Below, in pieces: positions 1 through 11,048 of a DNA stretch of 32,362 nucleotides. A program made the translations under genes and the position numbers. The stretch is taken from positions 1 to 32,362 of the forward strand of contig JAIXWE010000056.1 in NCBI GenBank assembly GCA_027482195.1. Direction: 5' to 3'. The DNA comes from Alphaproteobacteria bacterium (lineage in GTDB: Bacteria; Pseudomonadota; Alphaproteobacteria; Micavibrionales; Micavibrionaceae). How positions within the stretch are numbered: position 1 is the stretch's first letter; each line of letters opens with the position of its first letter. The notes under the pieces were generated by a model. It saw only the letters and a program-made list of their open reading frames with translations. It had not been told where the DNA came from and made no database searches.

Positions 1-2
1 AA

Positions 3-1115
3 AAGTTAGATGCGCGCGCCCAAAGTTTGCCCGATGCGAAAGATGCCTTGACGGGAAGTATTTCTTTAAGTGCGTGGAAAGCCGCGGATGGCGGTTTGTT
101 GTTATCATCGGCGGTACCGCTGCATACGGGTAAGCAAATTTCGGGCGTTGTTTTAGTCACGCGCACAGACACAAGTGTGGAACGCAGCTTTGCATCCATG
201 CGTCTTGATATTTTGCGTTTATTTTTTCTTGCCTTGATCATCACTGTTTCTTTTTCCCTTTATTTATCGGGGGCGATTGGCCACCCTTTGCGCCGCTTGG
301 CGTATGCGGCGGAACGCGTGCGCATGGGCAAAAGCCAGGTGGTGGATGTGCCAGATTTGGTTATTCGCTCTGACGAGATTGGCGAATTGGCGCAGGCCCT
401 GCACACCATGACATCGTCGTTAAATTCACGCATTGATATGATTGATCGTTTTGCGGCGGATGTTGCGCATGAATTGAAAAATCCGTTGACGTCGTTGCGC
501 TCCGCTTTCGAGACATTGCCAAAAATCAAAAACCCACAGGATCAAGAAAAACTTTACGGTGTTATCGATCATGATTTGGAGCGTATGGAGCGTCTGATCA
601 CCGATATTGCCCGTGCAACACGTCTTGATGCTGAGATGAATCGCAACCCGTTGGGTCATGCCCGCCTTGACGATCTGTGGAAGGCGTTGCGCGCGCAATA
701 TCACGATCCGCGCGTGACGTTTCATCCTTGCCCATCGGTGATTGTCGCGGGTGCGGCCACGGCCTTGATGCAAGTTTTTCAAAACATCATTGAAAACGCG
801 TTATCCTTTTCCGGTGCAACGGGGCGCGTTGATATCAGTGCGGTGTCACGTGAGAATGACATCGCGATTTTGATCAAAGATACGGGGCCGGGAATTCCCC
901 CCCAACGGTTAGAGACAATTTTTACGCGCTTTTACTCCGAACGCCCCCCATCCGAAGGGTTCGGGCAACATTCGGGACTGGGCTTATCCATTGCGCGGCA
1001 AATTGTTGAAAAATGTCACGGAACATTAACGGCTGAGAATCATTATGATGATCAGGGGCGTATTGCGGGGGCGTGTTTTGTGATCAAACTCCTTCTCAAG
1101 GAGGAAGAAGAATGA
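3..1115 (+). CDS. Sensor histidine kinase, ChvG-like (5'-truncated by window edge)
   Basis: Frame open to the left edge; TM segment LFFLALIITVSFSLYLSG, HAMP-like region, HisKA motif FAADVAHELKNPLTSLRSAFETL, HATPase motifs DTGPGIP and SGLGLSIARQIVE. The ORF-track start at 27 is TTG and probably not the true start. Confidence 0.9.
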   Translation, partial: KLDARAQSLPDAKDALTGSISLSAWKAADGGLLLSSAVPLHTGKQISGVVLVTRTDTSVERSFASMRLDILRLFFLALIITVSFSLYLSGAIGHPLRRLAYAAERVRMGKSQVVDVPDLVIRSDEIGELAQALHTMTSSLNSRIDMIDRFAADVAHELKNPLTSLRSAFETLPKIKNPQDQEKLYGVIDHDLERMERLITDIARATRLDAEMNRNPLGHARLDDLWKALRAQYHDPRVTFHPCPSVIVAGAATALMQVFQNIIENALSFSGATGRVDISAVSRENDIAILIKDTGPGIPPQRLETIFTRFYSERPPSEGFGQHSGLGLSIARQIVEKCHGTLTAENHYDDQGRIAGACFVIKLLLKEEEE

Positions 1116-1981
1116 CCGAGATTGTGCGCGATCCTCTTTACATCATTACCGGTCTTTCGGGTGCAGGGTTGTCGAGCGCGCTTAAAATTCTGGAAGATGA
1201 CGGGTTTGAAATTTTTGACAATTTCCCCTTAAGTTTTTTGCCAAGCTTGTTGAAAGATCATGTGGCGGGTACGCGCCCGATTGCGTTGGGCATTGATACA
1301 CGCACGCGTAATTTTGATCCCGTGGCCGTATTGGCCGTTATGGATCAATTAAAATCCGATCCGCGTTTTGATGTGAAGACGTTTTTCTTGACGGCGGATG
1401 ATACAATTTTGCTCAAACGCTTTACCGATACGCGCCGCACCCACCCTTTGGCACGCGACCGGGCGGTGGCGGACGGGATTGGTGCGGAAAAATCTTTGCT
1501 TTATCAACTTAAATATAAATCGGATGTTTTGATTGATACGACCGATTTATCGATTCATGATTTGCGCCGTGTTTTTGATGGCCATGTTGCGGGGCATATC
1601 ACCAAAAAATTACAAATCACCTTAATGTCATTTGCCTATCGCCATGGTGTGCCGCGTGAGGCCGATTTGGTTTTTGATGTGCGCTTTTTAAAGAACCCGC
1701 ATTGGCAACGGGCTTTGCGCGATAAAACCGGGAAAGATGCAGCGGTTCAACAATTCATTGCTGAGGATGATTCTTATCATCCTTTTGAAGATCATGTGCG
1801 CGCCCTTCTTGATTTGCTGATCCCGCGTTATGAACGCGAAGGGAAAAATTATTTAACCATCAGTTTTGGATGCACGGGCGGGCAACATCGTTCGGTCTTT
1901 GTGACGGAGCGTTTCGCCGATTGGTTTCATGAGAAGAATCAAAATGTCGCGGTTCATCACCGCGAAATCAAAGGCGGATAA
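1112..1981 (+). CDS. rapZ: RapZ/YvcJ-family nucleotide-binding protein (RNase adapter family) with degenerate Walker A
   Basis: MTEIVRDPLYIITGLSGAGLSSALKILEDDGFEIFDNFPLSFL and C-terminal ISFGCTGGQHRSVFVTERFA are RapZ signatures; ATGA overlap with upstream kinase stop; AAGGAGG RBS just upstream. Confidence 0.92.
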   Translation: MTEIVRDPLYIITGLSGAGLSSALKILEDDGFEIFDNFPLSFLPSLLKDHVAGTRPIALGIDTRTRNFDPVAVLAVMDQLKSDPRFDVKTFFLTADDTILLKRFTDTRRTHPLARDRAVADGIGAEKSLLYQLKYKSDVLIDTTDLSIHDLRRVFDGHVAGHITKKLQITLMSFAYRHGVPREADLVFDVRFLKNPHWQRALRDKTGKDAAVQQFIAEDDSYHPFEDHVRALLDLLIPRYEREGKNYLTISFGCTGGQHRSVFVTERFADWFHEKNQNVAVHHREIKGG

Positions 1982-2131
1982 ATCACGAATGATTTAAGGT
2001 GAGATCCGCGTTGATGCCGTGCGGGGTTTCCACATTGCTTCCGGCATGTTTTGAAAACCCATGGGTTAAATTGAAAACTGGGTGAGAGGCTGAGGCACAA
2101 AATCCCCCCAATGTGCTGCGTGATAAAATCA

Positions 2132-2482
2132 TCATTGCACAACTCCTTCAAAAGTCAGAATGGCGTTTTCGCGTGACGAGCCTTTACCAGTGTAAGTGTA
2201 AAAAATCACTTCCGTGCGCGGATCCGTTTCATCAATTTTTGGCTTCACATGAAATAAAAGCCGTGATTTGGTGTGCTCACCCACGGGCGCCACATCGTCG
2301 CGCCCGTTTAATTGGGTGACCAAGTTCATCACTTTTAACTCCGACACATGTGCGGATTCTGATAAATCCAACACGGTGTAATCCCCAACCGGTGTCTCAC
2401 CCGATCCGTCTTTGCGAAACAGCAAATAAGACCGGTTCAAAATCGGGTTCGGGCGATAAGTAAAAACAGTGTTTGTGTGCAT
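2132..2482 (-). CDS. Hypothetical protein (about 116 aa)
   Basis: Open frame in the otherwise empty rapZ-ahcY gap; ATG at 2482 preferred over 2566; no family recognised. Confidence 0.5.
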   Translation of the reverse strand: MHTNTVFTYRPNPILNRSYLLFRKDGSGETPVGDYTVLDLSESAHVSELKVMNLVTQLNGRDDVAPVGEHTKSRLLFHVKPKIDETDPRTEVIFYTYTGKGSSRENAILTFEGVVQ

Positions 2483-2568
2483 ACGGCCTTTGTCTTTTGC
2501 TTGCTTTTTCAGTGTTCTCACCTTACAACCTAGCGCAGGAAGCTTAAAAACCCGTAAAAAAGACATAA

Positions 2569-4841
<2,273 letters not shown>

Positions 4842-4850
4842 ACGATATCC

Positions 4851-5252
4851 TTATTTATCGTCATCATCATCATCGACATCGACGTCAAGATCATCATCGT
4901 CATCATCGAGATCATCGTCGAGGTCATCATCAAGATCATCCGCATCTAAATCAATCGCGTCTTCATCTTCGTCCGCGTCTTCCGCTTCTACATCTTCAAG
5001 GCTGACGGTTTCGGTTTCTTCCAACTCGTCTTCTAAATCTTCTGGTGCGGCTTTTGCACTTGCTTGGTCATCACGTGTGTCGTCAATGTTGCTGACACGG
5101 CCGCGGCGGGTTTTGACTTTGATCTCGCCAGTAAATTCGGTGCCGCAATTCGGGCAGATGATCGGGCGTTTGTTCATGTCATAAAAACGGGTGGAGCAGC
5201 TGAGACAGATGCGTTTCAAGCCGCGTGGGTCGGCAACGGTTGCTAATGCCAT
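4851..5252 (-). CDS. FYDLN_acid/TIGR02300-type protein: zinc-ribbon-like head with long acidic tail
   Basis: N-terminus MALATVADPRGLKRICLSCSTRFYDMNKRPIICPNCGTEF with two CxxC pairs, then Asp/Glu-rich tail. Confidence 0.85.
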   Translation of the reverse strand: MALATVADPRGLKRICLSCSTRFYDMNKRPIICPNCGTEFTGEIKVKTRRGRVSNIDDTRDDQASAKAAPEDLEDELEETETVSLEDVEAEDADEDEDAIDLDADDLDDDLDDDLDDDDDDLDVDVDDDDDDK

Positions 5253-5422
5253 GGGATTTCGTCCTTCCTTAAAAAATTCAGATGTTTGATGTGACTCATT
5301 TTGCGGCGTATGTCAAACCGATTATGTTGCGCCGCAATATAAAAGATCCTGCTTCTTTGAAAACCCGTTAAGAAACGATATGTTAGATTAAAGTATTATC
5401 TTTCAAAACGGAGTCCCTTCCC

Positions 5423-6556
5423 ATGACCTTGCCTGTTCCTGTTGTAATTTGCGGCTATAAACGCTCCCCCTTCACCTTTGCGTCAAAGGGCGCACTGGCT
5501 AAAACCCGCCCCGACGACATGGCCGCCACAGTCATCAAGGCTTTAATTGCCGAGACAGGGGTGAGGGCGGAAGATATCGAAGATGTGCTGATGGGCTGTG
5601 CGTTTCCGGAAGCTGAGCAAGGCTTTAACTTGGCGCGCATTGTGGTCAATTTGGCGGGCTTGCCCGTGTCGGTTGCGGGTGCAACGGTCAATCGTTTTTG
5701 CGGGTCATCCATGTCCACCATTCACATGGCGGCCGCGGCCGCTCAGATGAATGCGGGCGAAGTTTTTATTTGCGCAGGCGTGGAATCTATGTCGCGCATT
5801 CCCATGGGTGGGTTTAACCCAATGCCGAACCCTGCTTTGGGTGCTGTGTACCCCCAAGCTTATATGGGCATGGGCGAGACGGCGGAGAATTTGGCAAAAA
5901 AATATGCGATCCCGCGTGCGGAACAAGAAGACTTCGCATTAAAATCCCAACAAAAAGCAACAGCCGCACAAGCGGCCGGCAAATTCAAAAATGAAATTGT
6001 GAGTGTGAATGGCGTTGATACAGATGGGTGTATTCGCGGTGACACAACACTGGAAACTTTGGCCGCGTTGAAATTAGCCTTTGATGAAAACGGCACGGTG
6101 ACGGCCGGCACGGCATCCCCCTTAACCGACGGCGCATCGGCCGTGTTGGTGGCAACGGAAAGTTACGCCAAGAAAAATAATTTGCCCATTCTCGCGCGCA
6201 TTGTCTCGGTCGGTGTTGCGGGATGTAACGCGGAAATCATGGGCATTGGTCCCGTGCCCGCTTCGCAAAAAGCATTGGTGCGTGCGGGGCTTACGCTTTC
6301 GGATATTGATATTATTGAACTGAACGAAGCCTTCGCCGCGCAATCTTTGGCGGTGTTGCGGGAGATGAAAGCGGATGTTGCGCGCGTGAATTTGGACGGT
6401 GGGGCGATTGCGTTGGGGCATCCGTTGGGCGCATCGGGTGCGCGCATTACCGGCAAGCTTGCAAGTTTGTTGCAACGTGAAAATAAAAAATACGGACTCG
6501 CCACGATGTGCATCGGTGGCGGCCAAGGTACGGCGATTATTTTGGAACGGGTGTAA
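5423..6556 (+). CDS. fadA: Acetyl-CoA acyltransferase (thiolase)
   Basis: NRFCGSSMSTIHMAA active site Cys, NEAFAAQSLAVLRE, GGAIALGHPLGASGAR, CIGGGQGTA. Confidence 0.95.
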   Translation: MTLPVPVVICGYKRSPFTFASKGALAKTRPDDMAATVIKALIAETGVRAEDIEDVLMGCAFPEAEQGFNLARIVVNLAGLPVSVAGATVNRFCGSSMSTIHMAAAAAQMNAGEVFICAGVESMSRIPMGGFNPMPNPALGAVYPQAYMGMGETAENLAKKYAIPRAEQEDFALKSQQKATAAQAAGKFKNEIVSVNGVDTDGCIRGDTTLETLAALKLAFDENGTVTAGTASPLTDGASAVLVATESYAKKNNLPILARIVSVGVAGCNAEIMGIGPVPASQKALVRAGLTLSDIDIIELNEAFAAQSLAVLREMKADVARVNLDGGAIALGHPLGASGARITGKLASLLQRENKKYGLATMCIGGGQGTAIILERV

Positions 6557-6559
6557 TTA

Positions 6560-7477
6560 ATGCCTCTACCACAAAATTATCAAGACTTGATGCTTCCTGC
6601 TTTGAAAGCTATTGAGAAGAAGCCTGTTGCAATCAAAGACCTTCTTTCTGAAATTTCTGATTCATTAAAGTTATCAGATGAAGAACGCGCCCAAAAAGTT
6701 GGTAAAGGGAATTATACAAAAATATATACTCAGCTAAACTGGGCAATCGCTTATATGTTTCAAGCTGGGTTGATAGATAGGCCACAACGCGGATGGGTTT
6801 CGATCACGCAAGAGGGCGCAAAGGTATTAGCTTCTAATCCTTCAAAAATTGACAATGAGTTTTTGAAAAAGTTTCCCTCGTTTGTCAGTTTTGTAATGAG
6901 ATCAAAAGAAGATCAAAAAAATAATCAAGATAAACCAGATCAGCAAGTTACAGAATCACAAACGCCTGAAGAGCTGATAGATGTTTCGGTTAGTCAGCTA
7001 CAAGATTCAACACGTAAAGAAATTCTTGACTTAATATTGCAGAGCTCACCGAGTTTTTTTGAGAGACTGATTTTAGATTTATTTACTGCGATGGGTTATG
7101 GAGGAAAAGACCAATCCTCACACGTTGGTCGGTCAGGCGATGGGGGAATAGATGGTATTATTAACGAAGACCCTTTAGGTTTAGATAAAATTTATCTCCA
7201 AGCTAAAAGATATAAATCAGACAATAAAATCAATATTGAGCAGATTAGATCATTTGCTGGTTCCTTAGAGGAACGGGGTGCCAATAAAGGTATCTTCGTT
7301 ACAACAAGTTCATTCGTCCAATCTGCTTTTGATTATGTAAATAAAATATCAAAAAGTATCATTCTGATCGATGGCGAAAAGCTAACTGACCTTATGTACC
7401 AATATGATGTTGGTGTCCGTACGGTCCAAATTTTGAAAATTAAAAAACCAGATATTGATTATTTTGAGGAATTATAA
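6560..7477 (+). CDS. mrr: Mrr-type restriction endonuclease (Mrr_N winged helix plus Mrr_cat PD-(D/E)XK-like domain)
   Basis: FFERLILDLFTAMGYGG...GRSGDGGIDGIINEDPLGLDKIYLQAKRYKSDNKINIEQIRSFAGSL; N-terminal PLPQNYQDLMLPALKAI. Confidence 0.9.
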   Translation: MPLPQNYQDLMLPALKAIEKKPVAIKDLLSEISDSLKLSDEERAQKVGKGNYTKIYTQLNWAIAYMFQAGLIDRPQRGWVSITQEGAKVLASNPSKIDNEFLKKFPSFVSFVMRSKEDQKNNQDKPDQQVTESQTPEELIDVSVSQLQDSTRKEILDLILQSSPSFFERLILDLFTAMGYGGKDQSSHVGRSGDGGIDGIINEDPLGLDKIYLQAKRYKSDNKINIEQIRSFAGSLEERGANKGIFVTTSSFVQSAFDYVNKISKSIILIDGEKLTDLMYQYDVGVRTVQILKIKKPDIDYFEEL

Positions 7478-7478
7478 A

Positions 7479-9875
7479 ATGACACAAACACACATCAAAA
7501 AAATTGCCGTGATCGGTTCGGGCGTGATGGGATCGGGGATCGCCGCGCATATCGCGAATGCGGGTTATCCTGTTGTGTTACTCGACATCAAATTGCCCGA
7601 TAAAGATTTGGCAAAGGGTGCGGTTGAGCGCATGCTCAAAGCCGACCCAGCACCATTCATGACACCGCGCCATGCAAAACTTATCACCACGGGGAATTTG
7701 GAAGACGATATCAACCTTTTATCCGATTGCGATTGGATTATTGAGGTGGTGCTTGAGGATGTGGCTGTGAAACACGCCACATATGAGAAGATCAATAAAG
7801 TCCGCAAAAAAGGCTCGATTGTTTCTTCGAACACATCCTCGATTCCGCTTGAAATTTTGACAAAACCGTTCGGCGACGAATTTGCGGCCGACTTTCTGAT
7901 TACACATTTTTTCAACCCGCCGCGTTATATGCGCCTTCTTGAATTGGTGACATCACCGAAAACACGTGACGACGCAACAAAAATTATTCGTGATTTTTGT
8001 GATATCAATTTGGGCAAAGGTGTGGTGGTGTGCAAAGACACACCGGGTTTCATTGCCAATCGTTTGGGAATTTATTGGTTGAATGTGGCGGTGCGCGAAG
8101 CGATTGAGCGCAATGTGCCGGTGGAAATTGCGGATGCGGTCATGTCAAAACCGGTTGGCATTCCGAAAACCGGTGTGTTCGGTTTGATTGATTTGGTCGG
8201 TATTGATTTGATGCCGCATCTTGCAAACTCGCTCCTCTCCACCTTGCCCGAAAATGACGATTACCGCCGTGTTTATAAGGATTTTCCGTTCATCACACAC
8301 ATGATCAAGGCGGGGTACACGGGGCGCAAAGGCAAGGGTGGTTTTTACCGCATCGACCCTCTGTCCAAATCAAAAACGAAACAAGCCTTAAAACTCAATC
8401 CCGATTCATTTGATGAAAGCTCATCTTATCGTGCTTCGGAAAAAGTGTCGGGTCTGGCCTCGGTTGATGCGGGTAAAGCGGGCTTACGCGCCGTGCTCAC
8501 ATCGCCCGATCAGGGCGGTGTCTATGCAAAGGCGGTGTTGTTCCAATTGTTACATTACGCGGCATCCCTTGTGCCCGAGATTGCGCATAATGTGTATGAC
8601 GTCGATGAAGCGATGCGTTTGGGATATAATTTCAAACGCGGGCCGTTTGAGATGATTGATGAATTGGGGCCACAATGGTTTGCCGAAGAGCTTGTCAAGA
8701 ACGGTCAAAAAGTGCCGGATTTATTGGCGAAACTGGGTGATCGTACATTTTACAAAGTTGAAAACGGCCAACAATTTTTCTTCGGCGTTGACGGCACTTA
8801 TCACCCTGTGCCGCGCGCGGAGGGTGTGTTGCTCCTCAAAGACATTAAACTCAAATCACAACCTGTATTCAAAAATGCATCGGCCGCGTTGTGGGATATC
8901 GGCGATAAAGTTTTGTGTTTAGAATTTACGGGCAAGATGAATGCACTGGATGACCACGTATTTGCGGCGATTGATCAGGCCTTAAAAATTACGGGTGAAG
9001 GCAAACAATTTTCCGCACTTGTTGTTTATAACGAAGGTTCCGCATTTTCTGCGGGTGCGAATTTGGGACTTGCGTTATTCGCCGCCAACTTGGCCTTGTG
9101 GCCGCAAATTGAGGAATTGGTCGCCGGCGGGCAACGTGCGTATAAAGCCCTTAAATATGTGGGTTTTCCCGTGGTCTCTGCTCCATCTGGTTTGGCTTTG
9201 GGCGGTGGATGTGAAATTCTTTTACACTCTGATCATGTGCAGGCGCATGCGGAAACTTATTGCGGTTTGGTGGAAGTTGGTGTTGGTTTCATCCCCGGTT
9301 GGGGCGGATGTAAGGAGATGATTTTGCGTTTCCAAGAACGCGAGCGTCACGAATCCGATCAACGCACGGGTGGTAAGAAAATTTGGTTCTCACCAAAAAA
9401 CACGCCGATGTATGCCGTGCGTCAAGCGTTCGAAGTCATCGGCACCGCAAAAGTTGCAAAATCCGCATTCGAAGCGAAAGAGATCGGATATTTTCGCGAC
9501 AGTGACGGAATTACCATGAACAGAGATCGTCTTTTACATGATGCAAAGAAAAAAGCATTGGAATTAGTGACGAATTACCAACCACCCGTGCCGCAAGATG
9601 AAATAAAGCTTCCCGGCGCTTCCGGCAAATATGCGTTGGAATTAGCGGTTCAAGATTTGAAAAAATCCGGCAAGGCAACGCCTTATGATGTTGTGGTGTG
9701 TGAATCGCTGGCGCGCGTTTTATCGGGCGGAGAGAAAGCCGATTGGACAAGCCCGATTAAGGAAGATGATGTGTTGAAGTTGGAGCGCGAGGAGTTTATG
9801 AAGCTTGCTAAGCAAACCGGTACCATTCAACGCATTGAGCATATGTTGGAAAAAGGCAAGCCGCTCAGGAATTAA
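7479..9875 (+). CDS. 3-hydroxyacyl-CoA dehydrogenase / enoyl-CoA hydratase (HAD N-terminal, ECH C-terminal; FadN-like domain order)
   Basis: KKIAVIGSGVMGSGIAAHIANAGYPVVLLDI Rossmann motif; KDTPGFIANRLGIYW; C-terminal crotonase region ALVVYNEGSAFSAGANL...SGLALGGGCEILLHSDHVQAHAETYCGLVEVGVGFIPGWGG. ATG at 7479 rather than 7455. Confidence 0.94.
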   Translation: MTQTHIKKIAVIGSGVMGSGIAAHIANAGYPVVLLDIKLPDKDLAKGAVERMLKADPAPFMTPRHAKLITTGNLEDDINLLSDCDWIIEVVLEDVAVKHATYEKINKVRKKGSIVSSNTSSIPLEILTKPFGDEFAADFLITHFFNPPRYMRLLELVTSPKTRDDATKIIRDFCDINLGKGVVVCKDTPGFIANRLGIYWLNVAVREAIERNVPVEIADAVMSKPVGIPKTGVFGLIDLVGIDLMPHLANSLLSTLPENDDYRRVYKDFPFITHMIKAGYTGRKGKGGFYRIDPLSKSKTKQALKLNPDSFDESSSYRASEKVSGLASVDAGKAGLRAVLTSPDQGGVYAKAVLFQLLHYAASLVPEIAHNVYDVDEAMRLGYNFKRGPFEMIDELGPQWFAEELVKNGQKVPDLLAKLGDRTFYKVENGQQFFFGVDGTYHPVPRAEGVLLLKDIKLKSQPVFKNASAALWDIGDKVLCLEFTGKMNALDDHVFAAIDQALKITGEGKQFSALVVYNEGSAFSAGANLGLALFAANLALWPQIEELVAGGQRAYKALKYVGFPVVSAPSGLALGGGCEILLHSDHVQAHAETYCGLVEVGVGFIPGWGGCKEMILRFQERERHESDQRTGGKKIWFSPKNTPMYAVRQAFEVIGTAKVAKSAFEAKEIGYFRDSDGITMNRDRLLHDAKKKALELVTNYQPPVPQDEIKLPGASGKYALELAVQDLKKSGKATPYDVVVCESLARVLSGGEKADWTSPIKEDDVLKLEREEFMKLAKQTGTIQRIEHMLEKGKPLRN

Positions 9876-10698
9876 TGAGCCAGCGTTGTGTGATTTCGCC
9901 GTAACCAAGTGCCGCGCATAACTCAGTGCGGAAATTTTCAACGCGATCAAATAATGTGAACGGTGCGTTGAGTGTCAAAAGTCCGCAACCATTAAATGTG
10001 TCAATTTGATCGCGCGGGAATTGCAAAAATTCGCACACATGCACGCGGCTTAAACCCTTATTTTGTGCGGCTTTTGTGCAATTTTCAATCATCACATCCG
10101 CCCCCGATCCGGCCTTTACGGGGTACCATATAAAAAGGGTTGCGGTGGACGATTTTTTCAAAGCTTTTTCAACCTCAATTTGCAAAACTTCAAACTCATC
10201 TTTGCGCTCAAACGGTGGATCAATTACCACAAATTCACGCATATTTTTTTGAGGTAAAAAAGCGCGCATTGCCTGGTAAGCATCTTCTTGCGTGACTTGC
10301 ACATGAGGGTAGGGATTCATAAAATTACGCAAGGTGCGGGCGTCGTCGTTGTGAAGCTCATTCACAACCATACGGTCTTGGAGGCGTAATTTATACGCAA
10401 GGATAAGCGGGGATCCGGGATAACGCCCGCGCTTCCAAAAGGGCCTCACCGCTTTTTGATAGGCCGCCAAATCGGAATTGGTGAATTTCGCAAGCATAAC
10501 GCGCTCAATCCCGCTTTTATACTCCCCTGTCTTTTGTGGCGCATCGGCGGTGAGGTCATAACGGCCCAACCCGGCAAAAGCATCCAAAATGCCAAGTCCA
10601 CCGTCTTTTTGCTGCAAGTGCGATAAAACCATAATCATCACGCAGTGTTTGATCACATCGGCAAAGTTTCCAGCATGGTAAATATGGCGATAATTCAT
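9865..10698 (-). CDS. rlmJ: 23S rRNA (adenine(2030)-N(6))-methyltransferase
   Basis: MNYRHIYHAGNFADVIKHCVMIMVLSHLQQKDGGLGILDAFAGLGRYDL, VVIDPPFE; 11-bp convergent overlap with upstream gene. Confidence 0.93.
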   Translation of the reverse strand: MNYRHIYHAGNFADVIKHCVMIMVLSHLQQKDGGLGILDAFAGLGRYDLTADAPQKTGEYKSGIERVMLAKFTNSDLAAYQKAVRPFWKRGRYPGSPLILAYKLRLQDRMVVNELHNDDARTLRNFMNPYPHVQVTQEDAYQAMRAFLPQKNMREFVVIDPPFERKDEFEVLQIEVEKALKKSSTATLFIWYPVKAGSGADVMIENCTKAAQNKGLSRVHVCEFLQFPRDQIDTFNGCGLLTLNAPFTLFDRVENFRTELCAALGYGEITQRWLINS

Positions 10699-10745
10699 AT
10701 ACTGTCCTTAAAGATCTCTTAAACTGAACTTGAGACAATAAAACG

Positions 10746-11039
10746 ATGACCGATTGGTGGAAAGCCAAAAAAGAAGAAAATGCGAACCAAACGCCTGACG
10801 AGCGGCGCGCGGAGCTTATTAAATCTGCCCGCGCCGAGGCGGAAAAGGCACGTGATGCAATTGGCCGCGATAGATTGGCACAGTTGAAAAATCTCATTGA
10901 TGAATCGCAAAAACCACCTCCTGAAAAACCGGCGGAACCATCGCCGATGACCCAAGCTCAAGAAATTTTGAAAAAAATTGATCATGTAAAAATGTTGGAA
11001 ATTTTACGCGCGCTTCGTGGGCGCAACGACACACATTAG
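10746..11039 (+). CDS. Hypothetical small charged helical protein (97 aa)
   Basis: ORF 9 nt before the acyl-CoA dehydrogenase ATG, same strand; no recognised family. Confidence 0.65.
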   Translation: MTDWWKAKKEENANQTPDERRAELIKSARAEAEKARDAIGRDRLAQLKNLIDESQKPPPEKPAEPSPMTQAQEILKKIDHVKMLEILRALRGRNDTH

Positions 11040-11048
11040 GAGAGAACC

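Noticed and set aside
1957-2319. Small ORFs in the rapZ-ahcY gap as possible hprK/ptsH remnants
   Set aside because: No HPr, EIIA or HprK motif could be read in any frame.
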